Shown here in pieces: positions 18,251-26,162 of a DNA stretch of 64,000 bases. The stretch lies in assembly GCF_024346975.1 (NCBI RefSeq), contig NZ_AP024886.1, positions 372,001 through 436,000 on the forward strand, read 5' to 3'. Positions within the stretch are counted from its first letter, which is position 1. Each line of letters begins with the position of its first letter. Below the pieces are notes generated by a model. That model searched no databases and had not been told where the DNA came from. It saw only the letters and a program-made list of their open reading frames with translations. The translations under genes were made by a program, and so were the position numbers. Source of the DNA: Vibrio neonatus. Lineage in GTDB: Bacteria > Pseudomonadota > Gammaproteobacteria > Enterobacterales > Vibrionaceae.

Positions 18251-19487
18251 CAGGGTGAGAGCATGAGTGTTCGACTTTTAATCAGTGCTCAAATTACCAA
18301 CTAAAATTTGTTCCAGATACTCGATTTCCATCGCAGCCATTTTAGTCTTTCTTCGAATACTCGCTTTTCTTGTGGTCTCATTCCGCAGCATATTAATTGC
18401 CATATGGCGAATAGCAGCAAGTACTTCGGCAGCATTGTCACGGTAGATCTGACAAGCATCCTCACTAAATGCTGTGTCTAGTACCCAGTGAAGACTATTT
18501 TCTATTCCCCAATGCTCTCTAACACCAATCGCAAAATCCTGCGCACTCAATGCTCTAGAACTGATGTAGTATCTGTACTCCAAAGAACATTTCTTGCCCG
18601 ACTTATCGTACCTAAAACTCATAGCTTCACCGATGCAGTTGATGCTAGGCCAATCACAAAATGGCTTGGATTTTGGCGCAGGTAAAACTCGATATTCTCG
18701 CACCTCTACCCGACCATGTTTCGTCTCGGTTTTGGACTTGACCACCTCACCATCAGCGCTCTTTAGCTCTGACTTTACGGCCTCAAAAAGCTTTTCTTGA
18801 TTGCCTTTTACAGCGAGCAAATAGTCACCGCCGTCTTTAACTATCGCTTCTGCGATACTCTTCTGGCAGGCAATTGCATCTATGGAAATGAGGCAACCCT
18901 TTATATCTAATAGCTTAAGTAGCTCTGGTATCGCCGTGATTTCATTTGACTTTACGTCGGTTTTTACCTGACCGAGTACCAGTTTATTCTGAGCACAAAA
19001 CGCACTCACCATATGTATAGTTGATTGCCTTGAGCTTCGGTCATATGAGCTTCTTAGAGCTTTACCATCAATGGCTATAAACCGACCTTCAGTCGCTTCA
19101 CAAAGACTGTTAACCCAGCGCGTGAAGCACTCTTGAAACTGCTTAGCATCGAGGCGTGAAATCACACGAGCTATCGTATCATGCACAGGCAAACCTTCTT
19201 TAAATAGCCCTTTATCTTGTAACCATCCGAGATGAGCACGACCAAAGTCCTCTATATCTTCCCAGCCTTCTGCACCAGTGATAACGGCGCAAACAGTTAA
19301 GAATAGGACATCAAAAAGTGGGTAACTCACCTTTGCTGATTGCCTTGGGTCTTTCAACGTGCTGAAGTGCTTTGTAAAGGCGTCGTGCATCACTATCTCC
19401 CAAAAAAGAGAGTATATGATCACAGCTAAATGTGATCGTCAAATCGATCGTTCTGAGTGGCTAAAAATCGTTCACGATCTCACCCTG
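18251..19487. mobile_element. ISAs1-family insertion sequence, copy 2 (1237 bp)
   Basis: Same length, ends and orientation as copy 1, and the encoded transposase is identical. The 10-bp duplication is GATCACACAC. Because each copy has its own matching duplication, they arrived by two separate insertions, not as a composite transposon. Confidence 0.95.
18278..19390 (-). CDS. ISAs1-family transposase, copy 2
   Basis: The 370-residue product is identical to that of copy 1 and the frame is intact. The start ATG at 19390 has GGGAGAT upstream. Having two identical copies 2.6 kb apart in the same orientation makes the intervening MFS gene prone to loss by recombination. Confidence 0.95.
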   Translation of the reverse strand: MHDAFTKHFSTLKDPRQSAKVSYPLFDVLFLTVCAVITGAEGWEDIEDFGRAHLGWLQDKGLFKEGLPVHDTIARVISRLDAKQFQECFTRWVNSLCEATEGRFIAIDGKALRSSYDRSSRQSTIHMVSAFCAQNKLVLGQVKTDVKSNEITAIPELLKLLDIKGCLISIDAIACQKSIAEAIVKDGGDYLLAVKGNQEKLFEAVKSELKSADGEVVKSKTETKHGRVEVREYRVLPAPKSKPFCDWPSINCIGEAMSFRYDKSGKKCSLEYRYYISSRALSAQDFAIGVREHWGIENSLHWVLDTAFSEDACQIYRDNAAEVLAAIRHMAINMLRNETTRKASIRRKTKMAAMEIEYLEQILVGNLSTD

Positions 19488-19497
19488 GATCACACAC
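19488..19497 (+). repeat. Right target-site duplication of IS copy 2
   Basis: GATCACACAC, identical to 18241-18250. Confidence 0.95.
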
Positions 19498-20070
19498 AGA
19501 GCGTCAATATTGGAGTGAAGGTGAAGCTTCTACAATCAAAAATGTCACTATGCAAGGCATACAGGTGAGTGCTGTGCAGTGTTGGGAAGCAAGAAACCCA
19601 TTAACTGTATCTCAGCTAGCGTTAAATGCGCCTGACGTTGTGTTCTTGCCAACTGGTGATTTCTACAATGAAAAATTTGGTGGTCTATACACAGTTGAAA
19701 TGCGCTACATAGGTCGTAACGTCCATTCATACGTGCTCTCTAGTAGCATAATGTTCAACTGGGATTCCCTCGCTAAGTCCGATAAAGACTTGATGGCAGC
19801 ATGGAAAAAATTCATGCCACCTCAAGCTCCAGCCGCAGGTCTAGGAGGCGGTGCTGCCGTCGATCCACATGGTAAGGTTCTTGATATTACTAAACCATTT
19901 GAGACTCGTTTAGTGACTGCTGTAGTCGATACAGATCAAATTGAGGGTTCACTTGCTCTTCATTCAATCACTGATTCATATCGCCTCAAAGGTGACTACA
20001 CCTTATATGTTGACGGGAAAAAAGTCACAGGTAATGGCGTAGACAGTATTTATTAATTATCGGTAAATAA

Positions 20071-20107
20071 AATCATTCATCTCTTTATTATAAAGGGATG
20101 AATGATT
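20071..20107 (+). terminator. Terminator after the nitrilase gene
   Basis: AATCATTCATC (20071-20081) pairs perfectly with GATGAATGATT (20097-20107). The inner CTTTA and TAAAG extend the stem. ATTATT follows. It ends the porin-to-nitrilase transcript, so the reductase gene needs its own promoter. Confidence 0.7.
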
Positions 20108-20183
20108 ATTGAATAAATTAAACATTCAAGCATTTTATTAATAACATAACCGTTTAATAGTCGTCTTTTTCGATTAGATATTA

Positions 20184-20197
20184 ATTTAATATTAAAT
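20184..20197. promoter_or_regulatory. Palindrome upstream of the reductase gene, possible operator
   Basis: ATTTAATATTAAAT is a perfect 14-bp palindrome, flanked by AGATAT on the left and ATATCT on the right. It sits about 67-80 bp before the reductase start. It may bind the TetR regulator encoded downstream, but AT-rich palindromes arise easily by chance. Confidence 0.35.
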
Positions 20198-20263
20198 ATA
20201 TCTGTGTGCTCAATAGTATTCAGATTTATTCAATATTAGATTCAATTTTTAGAAGGATAAATC

Positions 20264-23200
20264 ATGAGTAAATTGATTGATGAAGTTGTATTTCAATCCA
20301 ATGCTTCTCTAAAAAACCGTATTGTTATGGCACCAATGACGATTCAAAGTGCTTACTTTGATGGTGGCGTTACGCAAGAAATGATTGACTATTATGCTGC
20401 GCGATCCGGTGATGCTGCAGCAGTGATTGTTGAAAGTGCTTTTGTTGAGAACTACGGACGTGCATTTCCTGGCGCATTAGGTATTGATGCCGATAATAAA
20501 ATAGAAGGCCTTTCAAGATTAGCGAATGCAATCAAAGAGAAAGGTTCGAAAGCTATTCTACAGATTTACCATGCTGGTCGTATGGCAAATGGTGAATTTA
20601 ATGGTGGACATACTCCAATTTCAGCAAGTGCGGTAGCAGCGCTACGTGATAATGCCGAAACTCCAATAGAGATGACTGAGCAACAGATCGAAGATATGGT
20701 CACTCATTTTGGTGATGCTGTGAATCGTGCGCTAGTGGCAGGTTTTGATGGTGTTGAAATTCATGGAGCAAACACATTCCTTATTCAACAATTCTTTTCC
20801 CCGCATTCAAATAGAAGAAATGACAAGTGGGGCGGTGATATCGATAAGCGAACCGCATTCCCTCTCGCTATTCTTGAAATCGCAAAGCAGGTTGTAGCCT
20901 CTCGTGAGAAACCTGATTTTATTATTGGTTATCGTTTCTCCCCAGAAGAAATAGAAGAACCGGGCATTCGCTTCGAAGACAATATGTATCTTTTGGATAA
21001 GCTAGCGAGTTGTGGATTGGATTATTTCCATTTCTCTATGGGCAGCTGGCAGCGCAGTTCAATCGTTAACCCTGATGATAAAGAACCATTAATTAATAAG
21101 TATCACCAACTTAAAAGTGAAAACGTAGCCAAGATTCCGCTTATTGGCGTTGGTGGTATTAAACAGAAATCGGACGCAGAACAGGCAATTGAAAGCGGCT
21201 ATGACATTGTTAGTGTAGGGAAAGGCTATTTAGCTGATCCAGTATGGGCATCTAAAGCTCTTAATGGTGAGCAGTGTGAAGAATTAGTGGATTTTGCTCA
21301 GCAGCAAGAACTAAAACTACCAACGCCGTTGTGGGACATCATGGAATACATGATCGTCGATAAAGCTGCCGAAGCCGCGAAACAACAACGCATTCAAGAG
21401 CTGCAAAATGTTGAGATTACTTTTGAGCCTGGTGAGTATACCGCTTTTGGCTACGGTCATAATGGGCAGCTGCCTGTAACAGTGACTTTCTCTGAAGATC
21501 AGATCTTAAATATTATCGTAGATTCTTCAAAGGAATCCGACGGTATTGCAAACCCTGCCTTTGAGCGTATTCCTAAGCAGATTATTGAAGGTCAAACGCT
21601 CAACGTGGATGTCATTTCTGGCGCTACTGTGAGTAGTCAGGCTGTTATTGATGGCGTAACGAATGCGGTTGATTTAGCCAACGGAAACTCAGAAGCACTG
21701 CTGTACAAGGAAAGAGTTGCTGTTGAGCAATCAACAGAAGTCATTGAAGAAACCGTTGATCTTGTGGTTGTTGGTGGTGGGGGTGCTGGTTTAAGCGCAA
21801 CCTTAACCGCTCTCGATCAAGGCAAGTCAGTTATTTTACTTGAAAAATTCCCTGTCATTGGTGGTAACACGGTACGCACCGGAGGCTGGGTTAATGCAGC
21901 AGAGCCTATTTGGCAAAATGATTTTAGCGATCTACCGGGTGAAGTTGACTATTTAAAAGCGATTGCGAAAACCCCAGAATCAGAATTTGTGACTGAATAT
22001 CTAGAGGATTTTAAAACGCTGAAAGCTCAGCTTAGTGAGTACTTTAAAGATGTAGACAACGGCAAACATTACTTGTTTGATTCAGTCGAATTACACCTTG
22101 TGCAAACCTACCTAGGTGGTAAGCGTACGGACCTAAATGGCAACACCATTTATGGACGTTATGACTTAGTGAAAACTCTGACCAATAGAGCGATGGAGTC
22201 TATTGATTGGTTGAGTGAGAAGGGGATTGATTTTGACCGAAGTGTGGTGGAAATCCCTGTGGGCGCACTGTGGCGCCGAGCTCATAAACCTAAGCGTCCA
22301 AAAGGCGTGGAGTTTGTCGATAAACTGCAAAAACGTATCAAAGCACAGGGCGGACGCATAATGACGGACACTCGTGCTACTGAATTGATTGTTGAGCACG
22401 GGAAAGTAGTTGGCATCGAAGCGCAACAATCAGATGGCACTAAGCTAGTACTTAGAGTCAATCATGGTGTGGTACTCGCTTCCGGCGGCTTTGGCGCAAA
22501 CACCAAAATGCTGAAGCAATACAACACTTATTGGAATGAAATTGCCGATGACATCAAGACAACTAACTCCCCAGCACTTGTGGGTGATGGCATCAAGATT
22601 GGTGAAAAAGTTGGCGCTAATTTGGTGGGTATGGGATTTGTGCAGTTGATGCCAATCGGTGATCCAAACTCTGGTGCACTACTGACAGGGCTTATTGTTC
22701 CGCCGGAAAACTTTGTCTTTGTAAATCAGCAAGGTCAGCGTTTTGTTGATGAGTGTGAGAGTCGCGACGTACTTTCGGAATCATTCTTTAATAATGGTGG
22801 CTTGATTTATATGATTGCCGATGATGAGATTCGAAAAACTGCCGCAAACACGTCAGACGAAAATATAGAAAGAGAGATAAAAGAAGGCATTATCATCAAG
22901 GCCGATACGCTTAGCGAACTGGCCGATAAGATCAATGTTCCACGTGAGAATTTTATCAAGACTATTGAAAAATATAACTCTTATGTAGAGCAAGGGCATG
23001 ATATTGAATTTAATAAAGGTGCTCTGGGTCTGAAAGTAGAGAAAGGACCTTTCTATGCGACGCCTCGTAAACCTTCTGTGCATCATACAATGGGCGGATT
23101 GGAAATTGATACTAAGGCACGTGTTATCAATAGCGAAGGGGCTGTTATTCCAGGGTTGTATGCGGCAGGCGAGATTACCGGTGGGATTCATGCGGGTAAT

Positions 23201-23278
23201 CGCTTAGGGGGAAATGCTCTTATTGACATCTTTACCTATGGACGAATTGCGGCTAACAGTGCTGTAGAAATGGCATAA
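20264..23278 (+). CDS. Three-domain flavin reductase: OYE-like + FMN-bind + fumarate-reductase-type FAD domain
   Basis: The 1004-residue protein has three modules. Residues 1-345 resemble old yellow enzyme (HGANTFLIQQFFSPHSNRR), which takes electrons from NAD(P)H. Residues about 385-470 form an FMN-bind domain with D-VISGAT (Asp 449, Thr 455), the site where ApbE attaches FMN covalently. Residues about 485-1004 are a fumarate reductase/succinate dehydrogenase flavoprotein domain: VVGGGGAGLSA, GQRFVDECESRD and GIHAGNRLGGNAL carry the FAD site and substrate-binding His and Arg. The same architecture is known in cytoplasmic NADH:fumarate and related enoate reductases. No signal peptide, so it is cytoplasmic. 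The acceptor is not known; an alpha,beta-unsaturated acid is expected. RBS AGAAGGA. Confidence 0.9.
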   Translation: MSKLIDEVVFQSNASLKNRIVMAPMTIQSAYFDGGVTQEMIDYYAARSGDAAAVIVESAFVENYGRAFPGALGIDADNKIEGLSRLANAIKEKGSKAILQIYHAGRMANGEFNGGHTPISASAVAALRDNAETPIEMTEQQIEDMVTHFGDAVNRALVAGFDGVEIHGANTFLIQQFFSPHSNRRNDKWGGDIDKRTAFPLAILEIAKQVVASREKPDFIIGYRFSPEEIEEPGIRFEDNMYLLDKLASCGLDYFHFSMGSWQRSSIVNPDDKEPLINKYHQLKSENVAKIPLIGVGGIKQKSDAEQAIESGYDIVSVGKGYLADPVWASKALNGEQCEELVDFAQQQELKLPTPLWDIMEYMIVDKAAEAAKQQRIQELQNVEITFEPGEYTAFGYGHNGQLPVTVTFSEDQILNIIVDSSKESDGIANPAFERIPKQIIEGQTLNVDVISGATVSSQAVIDGVTNAVDLANGNSEALLYKERVAVEQSTEVIEETVDLVVVGGGGAGLSATLTALDQGKSVILLEKFPVIGGNTVRTGGWVNAAEPIWQNDFSDLPGEVDYLKAIAKTPESEFVTEYLEDFKTLKAQLSEYFKDVDNGKHYLFDSVELHLVQTYLGGKRTDLNGNTIYGRYDLVKTLTNRAMESIDWLSEKGIDFDRSVVEIPVGALWRRAHKPKRPKGVEFVDKLQKRIKAQGGRIMTDTRATELIVEHGKVVGIEAQQSDGTKLVLRVNHGVVLASGGFGANTKMLKQYNTYWNEIADDIKTTNSPALVGDGIKIGEKVGANLVGMGFVQLMPIGDPNSGALLTGLIVPPENFVFVNQQGQRFVDECESRDVLSESFFNNGGLIYMIADDEIRKTAANTSDENIEREIKEGIIIKADTLSELADKINVPRENFIKTIEKYNSYVEQGHDIEFNKGALGLKVEKGPFYATPRKPSVHHTMGGLEIDTKARVINSEGAVIPGLYAAGEITGGIHAGNRLGGNALIDIFTYGRIAANSAVEMA

Positions 23279-23293
23279 ATTAACGTTTAATGA

Positions 23294-23325
23294 ATAGAGA
23301 GAAATTGCCTTTCTCTCTATTTTTA
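23294..23325 (+). terminator. Rho-independent terminator after the reductase gene
   Basis: ATAGAGAGAAA pairs with TTTCTCTCTAT (11 bp, TTGCC loop), followed by TTTTA. Read-through or a second promoter is needed for the apbE gene. Confidence 0.85.
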
Positions 23326-23326
23326 T

Positions 23327-23353
23327 ACCAATCACTTATTTAGTACGATTGGT
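23327..23353. repeat. Minimal relic of a Vibrio-type inverted-terminal repeat element
   Basis: The 27-bp stretch begins ACCAATCAC and ends TTATTTAGTACGATTGGT. These are the two tips of the 158-bp element at 53181-53338, joined directly. It looks like an internally deleted copy. Confidence 0.6.
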
Positions 23354-23378
23354 GTTTGTATAAAAAGGTCGACTAATC

Positions 23379-24332
23379 ATGGCTTGTTATTCCACACGTT
23401 TTGAATTAATGGGGACTTTTATCGACCTAATTGTTCATCATGAAAAGGGTGAGCATCTTATTAAAGAAGTATTTTTACAGCTTAATCAGTATGCCCAGCG
23501 TTTTACTGTGAACCAAGATGATTCTGAATTAATGAAAGTTAATCAGTTTGCTGGTATTAAGCCAGTTACGGTGCAGCCTGATCTCTTTTACCTTATAAAA
23601 AAAGCGACTCAAGTGAGTCTAGACATGAGCAATCCTTTTAACATTGCCGTAGGCCCATTAGTGAAAATGTGGCGTATTGGTTTTAAGGATGCAAAGTTGC
23701 CAACAGACAACGAAATCACCCGAGCATTAGAGTTAGTCAATCCTAAAAATATCATTTTAAATGAGCAAAACCAGTCAGTATTTCTATCACAAGTGGGTAT
23801 GAGAATTGATCTTGGTGCGATAGCAAAAGGGTACTTTGCTGATGAGATTAAACGTTATCTGGTTAATGCTGGTGTAACGCAAGGAATCATTAATCTTGGT
23901 GGCAATGTATTGTCTATTGGGGGGGCTCCAAAAAATGCAAACCAATCTTGGAATATTGGGATACAAAATCCTTTATTGCAGCGAGGTGAGATATGTCGGG
24001 TCGTGCCTTTGAAAGACCGTTCTATGGTGACTTCTGGGATAAATGAGCGATTTTTTCAATTGAATGGTAAGCGATATCACCACCTACTTGACCCGAATAC
24101 AGGAAGACCGATCTCAACCGATATCGCGAGTGTTACCATTATCTCTGAGCGGTCAATTGATGGTGAGATATGGAGTACCGCAGGCTTTTTATCTTCAACC
24201 AAACAGTCATTAGAACATTTTAATCAACTGAGTTCACAAGCAGGTATTGAAGCTGTTATTATTTCACAAAAAGGGGATATTAATGTGAGCAAAGGGTTAA
24301 TAGATGATGGTCAACATATAATGTTGCGTTGA
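23379..24332 (+). CDS. apbE: ApbE-family FAD:protein FMN transferase, cytoplasmic form
   Basis: This enzyme splits FAD and attaches FMN to a Thr in FMN-bind domains, so its obvious target is Thr 455 of the reductase encoded just upstream. Family marks in its 317 residues include IDLGAIAKGYFADEI (about residue 148) and YHHLLDPNTGRP (about residue 228). Unlike most ApbE proteins it has neither a lipobox nor a signal peptide, which fits a cytoplasmic target. In the C-terminal metal site the usual Asp-Ala-Leu-Ser-Thr stretch reads GEIWSTAGF, a small deviation. A terminator and a short repeat lie between it and the reductase gene. Confidence 0.9.
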   Translation: MACYSTRFELMGTFIDLIVHHEKGEHLIKEVFLQLNQYAQRFTVNQDDSELMKVNQFAGIKPVTVQPDLFYLIKKATQVSLDMSNPFNIAVGPLVKMWRIGFKDAKLPTDNEITRALELVNPKNIILNEQNQSVFLSQVGMRIDLGAIAKGYFADEIKRYLVNAGVTQGIINLGGNVLSIGGAPKNANQSWNIGIQNPLLQRGEICRVVPLKDRSMVTSGINERFFQLNGKRYHHLLDPNTGRPISTDIASVTIISERSIDGEIWSTAGFLSSTKQSLEHFNQLSSQAGIEAVIISQKGDINVSKGLIDDGQHIMLR

Positions 24333-24566
24333 GGTAGCAAGCTTTTCATTAATTATTTTACCGGTTTGTTACAAGAAAGGGTTGTTGGTGTGTGTAAAGT
24401 ATAAATATAAAATAATAATGATATTCAGGGTTATTGTTTTGGTTGAAATTAAGATTTTTTGTTCTAAAAACTACAGGTGTCAGTCTAATTTACTTCAATT
24501 GATTTAGGCCATGATGTGGTTTTTATGTATAATCGGTAAATAATTATTTGACAGTTTAGGTGTATC

Positions 24567-25139
24567 GTGACGTTTTTTAAAAATGACTTTATTAAGCAAA
24601 AATTGATACAAACAGCAATTGATGAAATTGCCACACATGGTATCCAAGCATGTAATGTAAGAGGTATTTGCTCAAAGTCAGATATTGGTAAAAGTACGTT
24701 TTATAATCGATTTAGTGATAAAGATGATTTATTAATTAATATAAGAGAGTACTTAAATTTTAGAATTGAACGTGAGTTGTTCAAAAGCTGGAATGAAGAA
24801 GATTCATTCGATGAATGTTGGTATAAAATTGCAAAATCTACTTGGGATTTATGTATTGGATACAAATCCACCGTTATCGCAGGTCAGTTAATTAAAGAAT
24901 ATTTTCATGAAATGGACAACGATGTTGGCATTGATGAACTGAGTTTATGGCTCAATCGATTGAACCAAGAGAAGGCACAAGGCAATACGATTAACATGCC
25001 GACAGAGTACTTAAATATTATGACTTTGGGTGTGGTAGTCAATCTTGCGGTCAATGTGTCTAAAGGAAATGCTCCAAAAATTGATGACAATGAAGTCCAC
25101 ACTCTATTTATGACTATTGTTAATTCAATAAAAAAATAG
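24567..25139 (+). CDS. TetR-family transcriptional regulator
   Basis: The 190-residue product has an N-terminal TetR-type HTH (about residues 10-55) with IGKSTFYNRFSDKDDLL, the family's typical recognition-helix end. The rest is a helical ligand-binding domain. I take the GTG at 24567 as start; no in-frame ATG gives a complete HTH. It follows the reductase and apbE genes and is the natural candidate to regulate them. The ligand may be the reductase substrate; that is inference. Confidence 0.85.
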   Translation: MTFFKNDFIKQKLIQTAIDEIATHGIQACNVRGICSKSDIGKSTFYNRFSDKDDLLINIREYLNFRIERELFKSWNEEDSFDECWYKIAKSTWDLCIGYKSTVIAGQLIKEYFHEMDNDVGIDELSLWLNRLNQEKAQGNTINMPTEYLNIMTLGVVVNLAVNVSKGNAPKIDDNEVHTLFMTIVNSIKK

Positions 25140-25303
25140 CGTATTTTTAAAGACTATTTATGTAGCAAATATATAAAACAAGTCTATTATGGTTACTTCT
25201 CTGATAACGAACGAAGAATGATGATTTTTAATTATTCAAATACATCATCCAATAATATAAGCAATCAGAGAAGCATGCCGCAGCCTGCGAGCTTATAACA
25301 AAT

Positions 25304-25828
25304 TTAGATGAGCTTCATGTCGGTAATACAAGTTAAGTCGGTTTTACCGGTAGAAAGTATTTTAGTCGCTTTTTTCCCAGCGTAGGTTATTTCCACTTTT
25401 AAATTCTCCCTATCCTTTGGCAACCAAAGATCTATAAAGCCGTTCGGATTGGTTTTCAACATTTTGTATATCAACTGCTTATTAGTAGTTTTGTCATATA
25501 CGGTCACTCCTACATTTACTCCTTTTAATTCACCAGTACAGCCGGTTGGAACATGAAAATCGCACGGATGATTGTGAGTTATAAATGGAGCAATCGAAAT
25601 TAAGTGCTTATCCTTAATTGGCAGTGTTGCTTGACTGCCATCGGCAAATTTCGCAGACATGTATGTTGGAAATACCTGTACAGAGGCATCATGGCTGCCA
25701 TACCATTTATTTGCTTGGACTAAGGCTTGTTGCGGTGTGAGTTTCTCAAAGTCACTGCCTTGACTTGCCATCGAACTAAAACTTACGAGCAAAATCGCTG
25801 TGCTTGAAAGGTAACTGATGATTCTCAT
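25304..25828 (-). CDS. cueP: CueP-family periplasmic copper-binding protein
   Basis: The ATG at 25828 is preceded by TGGAGTT and gives a signal peptide of about 21 residues; an upstream ATG would add 11 residues. The 174-residue product shows the CueP signature THNHPCDFHVPTGCTGEL at residues 84-101, with Cys 89 and Cys 97, and a third Cys near the C-terminus (DLTCITD). In Salmonella CueP binds copper in the periplasm and supplies it to superoxide dismutase. A CueR-like promoter reads into the gene. A small membrane peptide is divergent from it. Confidence 0.9.
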   Translation of the reverse strand: MRIISYLSSTAILLVSFSSMASQGSDFEKLTPQQALVQANKWYGSHDASVQVFPTYMSAKFADGSQATLPIKDKHLISIAPFITHNHPCDFHVPTGCTGELKGVNVGVTVYDKTTNKQLIYKMLKTNPNGFIDLWLPKDRENLKVEITYAGKKATKILSTGKTDLTCITDMKLI

Positions 25829-25879
25829 TTTAAAACTCCAGATTATTCGTGTGTATGCCAAATAAATAGAAGCTTAAAA

Positions 25880-25903
25880 GCTATGCCTTGCACCTAGGTC
25901 AAG
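25880..25903 (-). promoter_or_regulatory. CueR-like promoter for cueP
   Basis: On the minus strand TTGACC (-35) is followed after 19 bases by TTAAGC (-10), the lengthened spacer typical of MerR-family promoters. The spacer carries ACCTA-N11-TAGCT, close to the CueR dyad ACCTT-N11-AAGGT. Confidence 0.7.
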
Positions 25904-25926
25904 GGGTAATTTGAGAAATAATAATC

Positions 25927-25957
25927 TTGACCTTGGTCTAGCACAAAGGTTTTAAAC
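25927..25957 (+). promoter_or_regulatory. CueR-like promoter for the 37-residue peptide gene
   Basis: TTGACC at 25927 and TTAAAC at 25952 are 19 bases apart. The dyad ACCTT-N11-AAGGT (25930-25950) has perfect arms and the same geometry as the E. coli copA operator. Confidence 0.75.
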
Positions 25958-25994
25958 TCACGAATACTGGCTAGATATAAAATGGTAGAGATAT

Positions 25995-26108
25995 ATGAGT
26001 TGCTGTAACAAGGCCCCAAATGGTGGAAGTGATGATCCTAAGTTATTGCTTAAACTAATCACGGTACTTTTTGTCATTATATTCGCATTGGCGTTTGTTT
26101 TTGGTTAG
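25995..26108 (+). CDS. Small Cys-Cys single-helix membrane protein, copper-responsive candidate
   Basis: A 37-residue frame begins MSCCNKAPNGG and ends in one hydrophobic helix of about 20 residues. The adjacent Cys pair could bind Cu(I). The frame is preceded by GGTAGAG and a CueR-like promoter, and is followed by a good terminator. Together these make a real gene more likely than chance. It is divergent from cueP. I do not recognise a named family; a role as a copper-binding membrane peptide is inference. Confidence 0.65.
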   Translation: MSCCNKAPNGGSDDPKLLLKLITVLFVIIFALAFVFG

Positions 26109-26126
26109 ACACGATATGTGATTTTA

Positions 26127-26149
26127 TTAGGCTCCAACTAGGAGCCTAA
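26127..26149. terminator. Terminator between the small peptide gene and the MFS gene
   Basis: TTAGGCTCC pairs perfectly with GGAGCCTAA around AACTA; AAAGCATCTTTT follows on the plus strand. The two flanking genes converge here. Confidence 0.8.
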
Positions 26150-26162
26150 AGCATCTTTTCAT

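Larger units (their letters stand above)
17784..20056 (+). pseudogene. Exported nitrilase gene interrupted by an ISAs1-family element
   Basis: Fragments 17784-18250 and 19498-20056 join in frame to a 341-residue protein, the usual nitrilase length. The catalytic triad is recognisable: Glu in STPEAYIGGYP, Lys in VNVHRKTSGSHTER (the insertion falls within this loop), and Cys in AVQCWEARNPL. Nitrilases hydrolyse nitriles to carboxylic acids. Unusually, the protein begins with a signal peptide (MKKLIIASCMLLSMNAFA-AQ), so the intact enzyme would be periplasmic. As it stands the enzyme cannot be made whole: the left piece stops inside the element and the Cys is on the right piece. Confidence 0.88.

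Noticed and set aside
14446..19487. Composite transposon made of two IS copies carrying the MFS gene
   Set aside because: Each copy has its own different 10-bp target duplication, and the genes on both sides rejoin in frame when the copies are removed one by one. They are two independent insertions.
20060..24543. Shared ATCGGTAAATAA string after the nitrilase gene and before the TetR gene as a common operator
   Set aside because: Only 12 AT-rich bases, not symmetrical, and one copy lies at a terminator; likely chance.
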